From NCBI RefSeq assembly GCF_024708915.1, contig NZ_JANJXQ010000057.1, forward strand, positions 1 to 19,035: 19,035 bases of DNA, given 5' to 3'. The stretch comes from Thiobacillus sp. GTDB taxonomy: Bacteria > Pseudomonadota > Gammaproteobacteria > Burkholderiales > Thiobacillaceae. A program made the translations under genes and the position numbers. Position 1 is the first letter of the stretch. The number at the start of each line of letters is the position of its first letter. Shown in pieces: positions 10,978-18,709 of the stretch. Below the pieces are notes generated by a model. It was not told the origin of the DNA, did not search any database, and saw nothing but the letters and a program-made list of their open reading frames with translations.

Positions 10978-11784
10978 ATGCCCGAGCTGGCCCCGGCGCT
11001 GCTCGCCGCCTACGTCGGCCTAGGCCTCGTGGTCGGCTTCGTCGCCGGCCTGCTGGGCGTCGGCGGCGGCCTCATCATCGTGCCGGTGATGATCTTCCTG
11101 CTGCAGGCGCAGGGCCTCGCCGCCGGCCTCGAGCCGCAGCTCGCGCTCGGCACCTCGCTCGCGTCGATCCTCTTCACCTCGCTTTCCAGCGTGCGCGCCC
11201 ACCACCGCCACGGCGCGGTCGAGTGGCCGCTGGTGCGGGCAATCGCGCCGGGCATCCTCCTCGGCACGCTGGCAGGCGCGCTTCTGGCAGCGCAGGTGTC
11301 GGCCTTCGTGCTCAAGCTCGTCTTCGTCGCCTTCCTGTTCTACGCCGCCGCCCAGATGTGGTTCGAGTTCCGGCCGGCGCCGCATCGGGGCCTTCCGGGG
11401 CGCGCCGGGACGACCGCGGCCGGCGGCGTGATCGGCGCAGTGTCGAGCTGGGTCGGCATCGGCGGCGGCACCCTGTCGGTGCCCTTCATGCTGTGGCACA
11501 ACGTCCCGCTGCACCGGGCGATCGCCACCTCCGCGGCGATCGGCTTTCCGATCGCCATCGCCGGCGCGGCCGGCTACGTGCTGGGCGGCTGGGGCGCCAG
11601 CGGCTTGCCCGCCGGCAGTTTCGGTTTCGTCTATTTGCCGGCGCTCTTCGGCATCGTGCTGGGCAGTGTGCTGACTGCGCCGCTCGGTGCGCGCACCGCC
11701 CATCGCCTGCCAGTGAGGCCGTTGAAACGGGTTTTTGCGCTGCTGCTGCTGGTGCTGGCGCTGCGCATGGCATGGACATTCTAG
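10978..11784 (+). CDS. TauE/SafE family membrane anion exporter
   Basis: This 268-residue polytopic membrane protein (about eight hydrophobic segments) belongs to the TauE/SafE family, whose characterised members move sulfite or organosulfonates. The internal duplication is visible: GFVAGLLGVGGGLIIVPVM near residue 21 and SSWVGIGGGTLSVPFML near residue 158 are the paired glycine-rich signatures of the two halves. The substrate cannot be read from sequence. It starts three bases after the EVE gene without a clear ribosome-binding site, consistent with translational coupling. It is the last gene of the argB-EVE-TauE run; no terminator is recognised in the 178 bases before rpfF. Confidence 0.9.
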   Translation: MPELAPALLAAYVGLGLVVGFVAGLLGVGGGLIIVPVMIFLLQAQGLAAGLEPQLALGTSLASILFTSLSSVRAHHRHGAVEWPLVRAIAPGILLGTLAGALLAAQVSAFVLKLVFVAFLFYAAAQMWFEFRPAPHRGLPGRAGTTAAGGVIGAVSSWVGIGGGTLSVPFMLWHNVPLHRAIATSAAIGFPIAIAGAAGYVLGGWGASGLPAGSFGFVYLPALFGIVLGSVLTAPLGARTAHRLPVRPLKRVFALLLLVLALRMAWTF

Positions 11785-11871
11785 GCGGCGTATGGCCGCA
11801 CCATGATCTAGCCTTCGGCGACACGCTGCTGCACCAGATGTTGGGATGAGCCGCATGCAACGATTTCATGC

Positions 11872-11900
11872 TTGAGTGGCTGCATCGGCCGCGCTAGTCT
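11872..11900 (+). promoter_or_regulatory. Candidate rpfF promoter
   Basis: TTGAGT (11872-11877) and TAGTCT (11895-11900) are separated by 17 bases, upstream of rpfF. The -35 matches the sigma-70 consensus at four of six positions, the -10 only at three. The tandem repeat downstream begins right at the -10. This is a weak prediction. Confidence 0.3.
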
Positions 11901-11934
11901 TTCGACACATGCCGAAAATTCGACGCATGGCCGA
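11901..11934 (+). repeat. Imperfect tandem direct repeat before rpfF
   Basis: TTCGACACATG-CCGA (11901-11915) is repeated as TTCGACGCATGGCCGA (11919-11934), with starts 18 bases apart. The second copy carries one substitution and one inserted base. It lies 29 bases before the rpfF start, just after a candidate -10, where a repressor or activator could act. No known regulator motif is recognised. Confidence 0.45.
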
Positions 11935-11962
11935 TTGATTCAATAACTACGCGGAGATACTC

Positions 11963-12868
11963 ATGGCACACCTGCAAGCTGTACACACCACGCTGCAACC
12001 CCAACAAAACGCATACAAGCAGCTCACCACGTATTTCGATCCGCACAGCCAGGTTGCCTGGGGGTATATGCACGCCGAGCCGCGTCCCTGTTTTACGCCA
12101 ACCTTGCTGCGCGAGTTGCTGGCTTGGGGCAACGGCATGATCGAGACGATCGATGACCCCGTGCAGCTGGACGTGAAATATTTCGTTCTCGCATCGAAGG
12201 TGCCCGATACCTTCAGCCTGGGGGGCGACCTGAGTCTCTTCATGCAGCATATCGAGGCGCGCGACCGCGCTGCGCTGCTGCATTACGCCATTTCCTGCAT
12301 CGACTGTTCCTATGCGGTGCACAGCCACCTGAACCGGCCCAATGTGACGAGTATCGCCCTGGTTCAGGGGCAGGCGCTCGGCGGTGGATTCGAAAGCGCG
12401 CTGGCGGCCAATGTGCTGATCGCCGAGCGCGGTGCCAGGATGGGGTTGCCGGAAATCCTCTTCAACCTGTTTCCGGGGATGGGTGCGATGACCTTTCTGG
12501 GGCGTCGCGTAGGGCATCACCAGGCCGAGAAAATCATCCGCAGCGGCAAGCTTTATCTGGCTGAGGAACTGTACGAAATGGGTGTGGTGGATGTGCTGGC
12601 GGAGCCGGGCGAAGGGGAGGCTGCGGTTTGCGACTATATCCGGCGCGAGGAGAAATCCCGCAACGGGATCCTCGCCTTGCGCGCCGCGCGCGAGGTCAGC
12701 CAGCCTGCGTCGTACGACGAGCTGGTCCGCATCACCGAAATCTGGGTGGATGCCGCTCTGCGTCTGGAAGCGAAGGACTTGCGGATGATGGAGCGGCTGG
12801 TCAGCCGGCAAACCAGCAAGAGCGAAACGGTTGCCGCGGCGGAGCCGTCAAAAGCTTTCGGCGCGTAA
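11963..12868 (+). CDS. rpfF: DSF-family signal synthase RpfF
   Basis: This 301-residue crotonase-fold enzyme is of the RpfF type, which makes cis-2-unsaturated fatty acid signals (DSF family) from acyl-ACP through hydratase and thioesterase activities. It aligns along its length with Xanthomonas RpfF: FSLGGDLSLF, SIALVQGQALGGGFESAL, MGLPEILFNLFPGMGA, and VRITEIWVDAAL near the end. The two catalytic glutamates, E141 and E161 in Xanthomonas, are E144 and E164 here with the same spacing of 20. An ordinary enoyl-CoA hydratase would lack this N-terminal extension and the FPGMGA segment. GGAG precedes the ATG. The gene converges with rpfC and their 3' ends overlap by 21 bases. Base composition is visibly less GC-rich than argB or tauE. 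The exact chain length of the signal cannot be inferred. Confidence 0.95.
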   Translation: MAHLQAVHTTLQPQQNAYKQLTTYFDPHSQVAWGYMHAEPRPCFTPTLLRELLAWGNGMIETIDDPVQLDVKYFVLASKVPDTFSLGGDLSLFMQHIEARDRAALLHYAISCIDCSYAVHSHLNRPNVTSIALVQGQALGGGFESALAANVLIAERGARMGLPEILFNLFPGMGAMTFLGRRVGHHQAEKIIRSGKLYLAEELYEMGVVDVLAEPGEGEAAVCDYIRREEKSRNGILALRAAREVSQPASYDELVRITEIWVDAALRLEAKDLRMMERLVSRQTSKSETVAAAEPSKAFGA

Positions 12869-15370
12869 TTTCCGGTCCAGATAGGCCATCAGGGCGGTTT
12901 GCGCCTCGCCGAGCGCAAACCGCACGTCGTCCAGTTTCTGGCGCGTGCTCGCGTCGCTCATCTCGTAAGGTTTGATGCGCTCGGCTTCGGTGCAGAGTTG
13001 TGCCAGCCGGTTGGCCCCGACATCGCTGGCGCCGCCTTTCAGCATGTGCAGCTGGTCGTGCCATTGGCCGTAGTCCTGGCTGGCCAGGGCGCGCTCGATG
13101 TCGCGCAGCGAACGTTCGCTGTCTTCCTCGAAACTGGCAAGCAGATCGCGCACAAAATCATGCCCGCCCAGCTGGGCGAGATCGTCCAGTACCGATTCAT
13201 CCAGTTCTTCCCGCTGCTGCGGGCGGGACGGGGCGGCAGCAGGGGCTTCCATCTGCTGGCTGGCCAGCCGGGCAATGAGATCCACGAGTTCGCGGCTGTT
13301 GACCGGTTTGGTGAGGAAGCTGTCCGCCCCCGCCGCTTCGCAGGCAGCCTGCGCCTCGGCGCGCGCGTCGGCGGTCAGCATGATGATGGGCAGATGCCCC
13401 TTTTCCATGAAGCGCCAGCGTTGCACCACTTCGGGCCCCGACAGCTGCGGCATGTGCATGTCGATAATGGCCAGATGGTAAGGGTGGTCGCCGGATTCGA
13501 GCATACTCAGGGCTTCCTCGCCGTCATGTGCCAGATAGGCCTCGTGCCCGGCGTGCTCCAGCAGGCCGCGGATCACCCGCTGGTTGACCGGATTGTCTTC
13601 CGCCACCAGGATGCGCAGCGGGGCTGTCTGTCCGCTCTGCGCCTGGAAGCGGTTGGCCAGCGATACTACGTTGTGCGGCATGTCATGGCTGACGGCCGCG
13701 TGGATGGCATTGAACAACAGCGTCGTATTGACCGGCGTGCGCAGCACCGACGCGTAGCCGTCGCGCATCAACTGCGTGTCGCGTGTCAGGGCCATGCCGG
13801 CATCGGACTCGATCAGGATGACCGGCAACGCAGCCAGGCCGGGATCGTCGCGCAGCAGGTGCAGGAAGGCACCCGGGTCGCCCGGCAGCACACCGCGTTC
13901 CACCACCACCGCGCCCAGCGGCGTACCGCCAGACAGATAGGCGGACAATTCGGCGGCAAGCCGGGTGGTGTTGTCCACCGTCACGGTTTCGGCGCCCCAG
14001 TTGCGGATCATCGTCCGGATACGGGCGCTCAGTTCGCCGCCTGCCAGAATCGCCACCCGCATCGGCGTGTCGAATTGTTCCGTGGATGCGGCGGGCTGGG
14101 CGGCTTGCAGTGCGAACGGCAGCTCGAACCAGAATGTCGTGCCTTCCCCTTCGCGGCTGTGCAGGCCGATGTGACCGTCGAGCGTTTCCACCAGCTGTTT
14201 GGCAATGGCGGTGCCCAGGCCGCTGCCGCCGAAACGGCGGGTAATGGATGGGTCGGCCTGGGTAAAGCTGTCGAATATGCGTGCCTGCACGGCTTCCGGA
14301 ATACCGATGCCGGTGTCGACGATCTCGAAGCGCAGGCGTTGCGGGTGGCCTTGCCCGGCCGGACGGATGTAGACGTCGACCCGGCCGTGTTCGGTGAACT
14401 TGATGGCATTGCCGATCAGGTTGATGAGGATCTGGCGCAGGTGGCGCGCATCGCCATGTAGCTGAAACGGCGTCTGCGGCGCAATGTGCGCTCCCAGCAC
14501 CAGCCCCTTGCGCTGCGCCAGGGTTTCCATCATCGCGATCGTGCCGTTGACCAGGCGGTGCAAGTCGAAATCCTCTCCCGTCGTGGCAAGACGGCCGGTT
14601 TCGATGCGCGAAATGTCGAGCACGTTGTCGATCAGCTCCAGCAGGGTGTTGGCCGATGCGCGGATGATCTGGGCAAACTCCTTTTGTTCCTTGTCGAGCT
14701 TCGTTTCCGCCAGCAGATCGGCAACGCCAATGACGCCGTTGAGCGGCGTGCGGAGCTCATGGCTCATGTTGGCGAGGAAGCTCGACTTGGCCTGGCTGGC
14801 CTCTTTTTCCCGCCTGACGGCGCCGTGCAGCTGTTTCAGCAGGCTGGACGCGTAAAGCGGGACGACGATGAGCATCAGCCACATGCCCCACCAGAGCGGC
14901 GTATGTTCGTGCCAGAAGGGGTTGAACTGATAAACCACGATGAATCCGGCCGCAGACGCCAGCATCGAAATGAGCAGATACGGTATGCCATAGCGGAAAC
15001 CGTTGCCCAGCGTGACCCAAAGATAGATGGCGACGATAGGCGCCCCGGTTTCGTTCGAGATGGCCAGCATGTAGGTAATGACGGTGAAGTCATGCAGCAT
15101 GCCGGCGCCACGGCGGATGATGGAGACGCCCGGATGGACGATCGTGCCGATCAGCAACGCAAGGGAAATCAGCGTGAAGCTCAGCCCAAGAAAGTGGACT
15201 TGCTCGGACAGGGTGGAGCCGTGCTCAAGGCCGCCGAGCGAGAAATACAGATAGAGGCCGACAACAATGCACAGGCGGATCAATGCCTGCTGAAACTCGG
15301 TGTCCGGCCGTGTCTGAACCCGCCTTTGCAAGCGTTCGACAAAAGCGGGGCAGGGGAGCAGGTTCGACAC
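12848..15370 (-). CDS. rpfC: RpfC-like hybrid sensor kinase for DSF
   Basis: This 840-residue inner-membrane hybrid kinase has a short cytoplasmic N-terminus and about five membrane segments (30-180). A HisKA domain follows (FLANMSHELRTPLNG, H204), then HATPase (N317/N321, DTGIGIP, GGSGLGTAIA). Next come a degenerate receiver-like segment (about 436-560), a true receiver (E591/D592, D637 in IIDMHMPQ, K688) and a C-terminal Hpt domain (H775 in HMLKGG). In Xanthomonas, RpfC senses DSF, phosphorylates RpfG through this relay, and binds RpfF to restrain synthesis. This protein is about 110 residues longer than Xanthomonas RpfC (726), owing to the extra receiver-like segment, where the phospho-acceptor position seems to be Val/Glu. 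The start is a GTG ten bases after the rpfG stop, without a ribosome-binding site; coupling with rpfG is likely. Confidence 0.93.
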   Translation of the reverse strand: MSNLLPCPAFVERLQRRVQTRPDTEFQQALIRLCIVVGLYLYFSLGGLEHGSTLSEQVHFLGLSFTLISLALLIGTIVHPGVSIIRRGAGMLHDFTVITYMLAISNETGAPIVAIYLWVTLGNGFRYGIPYLLISMLASAAGFIVVYQFNPFWHEHTPLWWGMWLMLIVVPLYASSLLKQLHGAVRREKEASQAKSSFLANMSHELRTPLNGVIGVADLLAETKLDKEQKEFAQIIRASANTLLELIDNVLDISRIETGRLATTGEDFDLHRLVNGTIAMMETLAQRKGLVLGAHIAPQTPFQLHGDARHLRQILINLIGNAIKFTEHGRVDVYIRPAGQGHPQRLRFEIVDTGIGIPEAVQARIFDSFTQADPSITRRFGGSGLGTAIAKQLVETLDGHIGLHSREGEGTTFWFELPFALQAAQPAASTEQFDTPMRVAILAGGELSARIRTMIRNWGAETVTVDNTTRLAAELSAYLSGGTPLGAVVVERGVLPGDPGAFLHLLRDDPGLAALPVILIESDAGMALTRDTQLMRDGYASVLRTPVNTTLLFNAIHAAVSHDMPHNVVSLANRFQAQSGQTAPLRILVAEDNPVNQRVIRGLLEHAGHEAYLAHDGEEALSMLESGDHPYHLAIIDMHMPQLSGPEVVQRWRFMEKGHLPIIMLTADARAEAQAACEAAGADSFLTKPVNSRELVDLIARLASQQMEAPAAAPSRPQQREELDESVLDDLAQLGGHDFVRDLLASFEEDSERSLRDIERALASQDYGQWHDQLHMLKGGASDVGANRLAQLCTEAERIKPYEMSDASTRQKLDDVRFALGEAQTALMAYLDRKLRAESF

Positions 15371-15380
15371 GGGTAGAGAT

Positions 15381-16502
15381 TCAGCCGGGCGCGTCGCCCA
15401 GATCGCGCATGATGGCCGCTACGGCATCGATGCGCAACTCGAAGGCGCGCACGCAGGCAGGATCGAAGTGCCTGCCGCTTTCCGACTGGATGTAGTTCAG
15501 CGCGTCCTGGAACGACCAGGCGCGCTTGTAGGGGCGGTCGGACGTGAGCGCGTCGAATACGTCGGCCACCGCCACAATGCGCGCGGGAAGCGGGATGTCC
15601 TCGCCGGCCAGGCCTTGCGGGTAACCGCTGCCGTCGAATTTTTCGTGGTGGCCGAGTGCGATCACTGCGCCCATCTGCAGATAGCGCGATGGACTGCCGT
15701 CGAGAATCTCGTGGCCGATCAGCGGGTGGCGGCGCATGATTTTCTGCTCCTCCGGGGTATGCCGGCCGGGTTTGAGCAGAACCAGATCGGGGATGCCGAT
15801 CTTGCCGATGTCGTGCATCGGTGCGGCGGCTTCGATCTCATCGCATTCCATTGCGGAGAGATTGAGTTTCTCGGCGATCAGGCGGGCGTACTTCGACATG
15901 CGGATGATGTGGTTGCCGGTTTCCTGGTCGCGATATTCGCCTGCCTTGGCCAGCTTCATCAGGGTTTCGCGTTCGCGCGTGCGCACTTCGCGGGTGGCCT
16001 GCATTACCTGCTCTTCCAGCCATAGTGCGCGGTCGTTCACCATTTTCTGGCTGCGCCGCAGCGCCAGCAGGTTGAGGCAGCGGGCACGACATTCCTGCGG
16101 GTCGATCGGCCGGGTGAGGAAATCGGTCGCGCCGTTTTCCAGTGCCTGATAACGGACCTGGCGGTCTTCCACCACGGTGACGATGAGGATCGGTATCTCG
16201 GCCAGGCGACGTTCGGCGCGGACCCGGCGGGTGAATTCGATGCCGTCCATGCCGGGCATGCGGTAGTCGGTGATGATGAGATCCGGTGTGGCAAGGTGCA
16301 TCTGCGCCAGCGCATCCTGCGGATCGGCAAAGCTTTCCACGATGACACCCGGCTCCAGTGTGCGTGCCAGGCCTTCCAGTAGGCTGCGGGCGGTGCTGCG
16401 ATCGTCGACGATCACCACGCGTGCCCCGCTGCGCGGGCGCGTGTCGCGTGCCGGACCAGGCGGCACGGAGGAAGGCACAATACGCAGCTGCTTGGCAGTC
16501 AC
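15381..16502 (-). CDS. rpfG: RpfG: response regulator with HD-GYP c-di-GMP phosphodiesterase
   Basis: RpfG is the output of the DSF pathway: when phosphorylated by RpfC it degrades c-di-GMP. The 373-residue length matches Xanthomonas RpfG (378). The receiver domain (about 28-145) has D33/D34 and phospho-acceptor D79 in IITDYRMPG. A helical linker leads to the HD-GYP domain (about 185-365) with HD at 230-231 (PMHDIGKIG), HHEKFDGSGYPQGLAG (285-300, GYP at 293-295) and VADVFDALTSDRPYK, so all metal and GYP residues are present. One oddity is that the conserved receiver lysine is Arg131 (TRPID), a conservative change. The start is a GTG at 16502 with a weak upstream purine run. It is the promoter-proximal gene of rpfG-rpfC, divergent from the hydrolase gene. 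Confidence 0.95.
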   Translation of the reverse strand: MTAKQLRIVPSSVPPGPARDTRPRSGARVVIVDDRSTARSLLEGLARTLEPGVIVESFADPQDALAQMHLATPDLIITDYRMPGMDGIEFTRRVRAERRLAEIPILIVTVVEDRQVRYQALENGATDFLTRPIDPQECRARCLNLLALRRSQKMVNDRALWLEEQVMQATREVRTRERETLMKLAKAGEYRDQETGNHIIRMSKYARLIAEKLNLSAMECDEIEAAAPMHDIGKIGIPDLVLLKPGRHTPEEQKIMRRHPLIGHEILDGSPSRYLQMGAVIALGHHEKFDGSGYPQGLAGEDIPLPARIVAVADVFDALTSDRPYKRAWSFQDALNYIQSESGRHFDPACVRAFELRIDAVAAIMRDLGDAPG

Positions 16503-16521
16503 TGTCTTTACTCTGAAATGG

Positions 16522-16550
16522 TTGATAAAACTGCAGTTTCGTAGAATTAT
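16522..16550 (+). promoter_or_regulatory. Candidate promoter for the DUF3530 gene
   Basis: TTGATA (16522-16527), a 17-base spacer and AATTAT (16545-16550) lie in the AT-richer 90-base divergent region between rpfG and the hydrolase gene. The -35 matches at five of six positions, the -10 at four. On the other strand GATAAT (complement of 16546-16551) is a possible -10 for rpfG, so the two promoters may overlap. Confidence 0.4.
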
Positions 16551-16592
16551 CGGGCAGGTTGAATATGAACTTTAACGTCCGGGAGTGGAGAG

Positions 16593-17345
16593 ATGAAGAA
16601 AAACCTGTTGCTGGGTCTGATGGCCGGATTGGCGGCGCTGTTTTCCCTGGCGGTTTCTGCCGAACCGGCGGCGGATTATGCACGCGAGAAGAAATGGGCG
16701 GACGAGGTGGTGCCCGGACTGGTGGTGGGCGATCCGGTTTATCTGCAAACCCCGCGCGGGCATCACAAATTCCTTGCGCTGTTCGCGCCGGTGGCCGACA
16801 CCCACAAGGCGGTGGTGGTCGTCCATGGCATGGGCATTCATCCCGACTGGGGCATGGTCGGCACACTGCGCAGCGAACTGGCCGACCGCGGGTTCACCAC
16901 GTTGTCGATCCAGATGCCCGTGCTGGCGGCCGACGCCAAGGGCGAGGCCTATACGCCGACCTTTCCCGAAGCGGCCGAGCGCATCGCCGAGGCGGTCGAG
17001 TTTCTCAAGGCCAAGGGCTACACGCAGCTGGCCCTTGTTTCCCACAGCATGGGCTCGCGCATGAGCCGGGTCTACCTGGCCGGGAAACCCGATCCGGCAG
17101 TGAAATCGTGGGCCAGCCTGGGCATTTCGGTGGACGACTACGCCGCGCTGAAACTGCCGATTCTCGATTTGTACGGCGACAACGATCTGCCGGCGGTGCT
17201 GGCGAATGCGGGCAAGCGCAAGCAAAGTCTGGCTGCGGCTGCTTCGAGGCAGACGATGATCGCCCGTGCCGACCACTTCTTCACCGGGCACGAAGCCGAC
17301 ATGGTGGCAGCCGTGGCCGACTTCCTTGCCGCGACGCTGAAATAG
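16593..17345 (+). CDS. Secreted DUF3530-family alpha/beta hydrolase
   Basis: This 250-residue protein has a signal peptide (about 1-23, LAVSAEP) and an alpha/beta-hydrolase fold of the DUF3530 type. Visible elements are the HGMG oxyanion segment (78-81), nucleophile elbow SHSMG with S152, an aspartate in DLYGDND (196 or 198) and the catalytic histidine in ADHF (H228), a complete triad. The substrate is unknown. GGAGAG lies immediately before the ATG, giving a somewhat short spacing. The gene is divergent from rpfG, 90 bases away, so it could be part of the DSF regulon, or act on the signal or another acyl ester; that link is only positional. It ends before a strong shared terminator. Confidence 0.85.
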   Translation: MKKNLLLGLMAGLAALFSLAVSAEPAADYAREKKWADEVVPGLVVGDPVYLQTPRGHHKFLALFAPVADTHKAVVVVHGMGIHPDWGMVGTLRSELADRGFTTLSIQMPVLAADAKGEAYTPTFPEAAERIAEAVEFLKAKGYTQLALVSHSMGSRMSRVYLAGKPDPAVKSWASLGISVDDYAALKLPILDLYGDNDLPAVLANAGKRKQSLAAAASRQTMIARADHFFTGHEADMVAAVADFLAATLK

Positions 17346-17388
17346 CGCGGGCGGTGAGCCGCCGTGTGTGAGGCCCGGTGTTGCAGTT

Positions 17389-17425
17389 CGGCAAAAAGCC
17401 CCGCCTGGAGCGGGGCTTTTTGCCG
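17389..17425. terminator. Bidirectional intrinsic terminator
   Basis: A perfect 16-base stem with a five-base loop (CTGGA): the left arm runs CGGCAAAAAGCCCCGC (17389-17404) and the right arm is its exact complement (17410-17425). The A5 in the left arm and T5 in the right arm provide U-tracts for both directions. It sits between the convergent hydrolase and YeeE/YedE genes. Confidence 0.92.
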
Positions 17426-17446
17426 GGCAAGGAAGCCGCACTGGAT

Positions 17447-18709
17447 TTATACCGCTTCCAGCTTGCGCATGCCGGCGGGCAGCAGTTTGAAGTCGACCAG
17501 CGCAGTGATGAAGGACTTGAAGAACGTGGCATCGGCCTCGTACACCATCTTGTAGTACTGCACCTTCATGGTGACGGCGCTGCCGAACACGATGGCGACG
17601 AAGGTGAAGATGGAGCCCAGCGCCAGGGTGGAGAAGCCGGTAATCCCCTGGCCAATGGTACAGCCCATCGCCAGCACGCCGCCGAAGCCCATCAGGACCG
17701 CGCCGATGAAATGGTTGATGAAGTCGCGGCCGGAGGCGAACCACTCGATGCGGAAGCTGCGCGAGATCAGCGCCCACAGCAGGGAGCCGGCGATCACGCC
17801 GGCCAGCGCCATGATGCCGAAGGTGAGCAGGGTGCGGTCGAAGCCGTTGGCGACGTAGCCCAGCGTTTGCCCCATCGGGTTGATGAAGGTGAAAGACTGC
17901 GAGGCAAGCGGGCCGGCGGCGGCGGGCCGGACCGCATCGGCCGGCGCATACAGATCCCAGTCCTGCACGTAAGCTTGCAGCGCCATCATTTCGCCGTCGG
18001 CGTTGATTGAGACGTTACTGGTGACATACCAGGCGGCGAGCACCGCGAGGCCCACCACGAGGCCGCCGAGGAGGTTGTCGAAGCTGGTGCGGAATTCGGC
18101 CGACTTGAACGCCCAGACCAGCAGCAGACCGCCGATGATGCCACCCGCCACCATGCGGCCGGTGGCAGCGTTGTCGCCGAACAGCATCGCACCGAGATCC
18201 TGGTTGGTGGTCAGCGCGACTGCGGTCGGGTTGGTCCAGGAATAGAACAGGGTGGAATACAGGGTCTTGTCGCTGCCCGGGAAGGGGTTGATCATGAAAT
18301 AGGCAATCACGGCGATGATCAGCAGTACCATGACCGACTTGATGTTGCCGCCGCCGATGCGGATCAGCGTCTTGTTGCCGCAGCCCGAGGCAAGCGTCAT
18401 GCCGATGCCGAACAGAACGCCGCCGAGCACGTTCTCCAGCCAGACGAAATTGGTCTGGCGGTAGGGCGGGAAGGTGCTGGTGACGTTGACCAGACCGGCG
18501 GCTTCCAGGCCCGTCACACCGAGTACGCCGACCGCGATGGCCAGTATCCAGGCGCGCATGCGGCCGGTGTCGCCCATGTTGACCCAGTCGGAGACCGCGC
18601 CCATGGTGCAGAAGCCGGTTTTGTTGACGACGGCGCCCATGATCAGGGCGATCGCAAAGGTCGACCACAGGAAAAACGATTGTGCGCTGGCAAAATCTTC
18701 GTAGATCAT
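17447..18709 (-). CDS. YeeE/YedE-family thiosulfate-type transporter
   Basis: This 420-residue polytopic inner-membrane protein belongs to the YeeE/YedE (TsuA) family, whose studied members import thiosulfate through a relay of conserved cysteines. Three such cysteines are seen in their typical settings: C34 in GFCTMGA, C110 in ASGCGNKTLIRIGGGN and C350 in GGVLAMGCTIGQGITG. A loop of about 45 residues (235-280, rich in Asp/Ala/Pro) enlarges it relative to short homologues. Many family members are encoded beside a TusA-like sulfur carrier; none is visible on either side here. The ATG at 18709 has a purine-rich AGAGATAGAG just upstream. The gene ends before the bidirectional terminator. The substrate is inferred from family membership. 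Confidence 0.9.
   Translation of the reverse strand: MIYEDFASAQSFFLWSTFAIALIMGAVVNKTGFCTMGAVSDWVNMGDTGRMRAWILAIAVGVLGVTGLEAAGLVNVTSTFPPYRQTNFVWLENVLGGVLFGIGMTLASGCGNKTLIRIGGGNIKSVMVLLIIAVIAYFMINPFPGSDKTLYSTLFYSWTNPTAVALTTNQDLGAMLFGDNAATGRMVAGGIIGGLLLVWAFKSAEFRTSFDNLLGGLVVGLAVLAAWYVTSNVSINADGEMMALQAYVQDWDLYAPADAVRPAAAGPLASQSFTFINPMGQTLGYVANGFDRTLLTFGIMALAGVIAGSLLWALISRSFRIEWFASGRDFINHFIGAVLMGFGGVLAMGCTIGQGITGFSTLALGSIFTFVAIVFGSAVTMKVQYYKMVYEADATFFKSFITALVDFKLLPAGMRKLEAV

Noticed and set aside
11963..12868. Ordinary enoyl-CoA hydratase call for this gene
   Set aside because: The N-terminal extension, paired glutamates 20 residues apart, FPGMGA segment and adjacent rpfC/rpfG favour RpfF.
12899..14461. 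A 520-codon open frame on the + strand
   Set aside because: It is antisense to rpfC, which has unmistakable kinase, receiver and Hpt motifs; the translation shows no recognisable domain.
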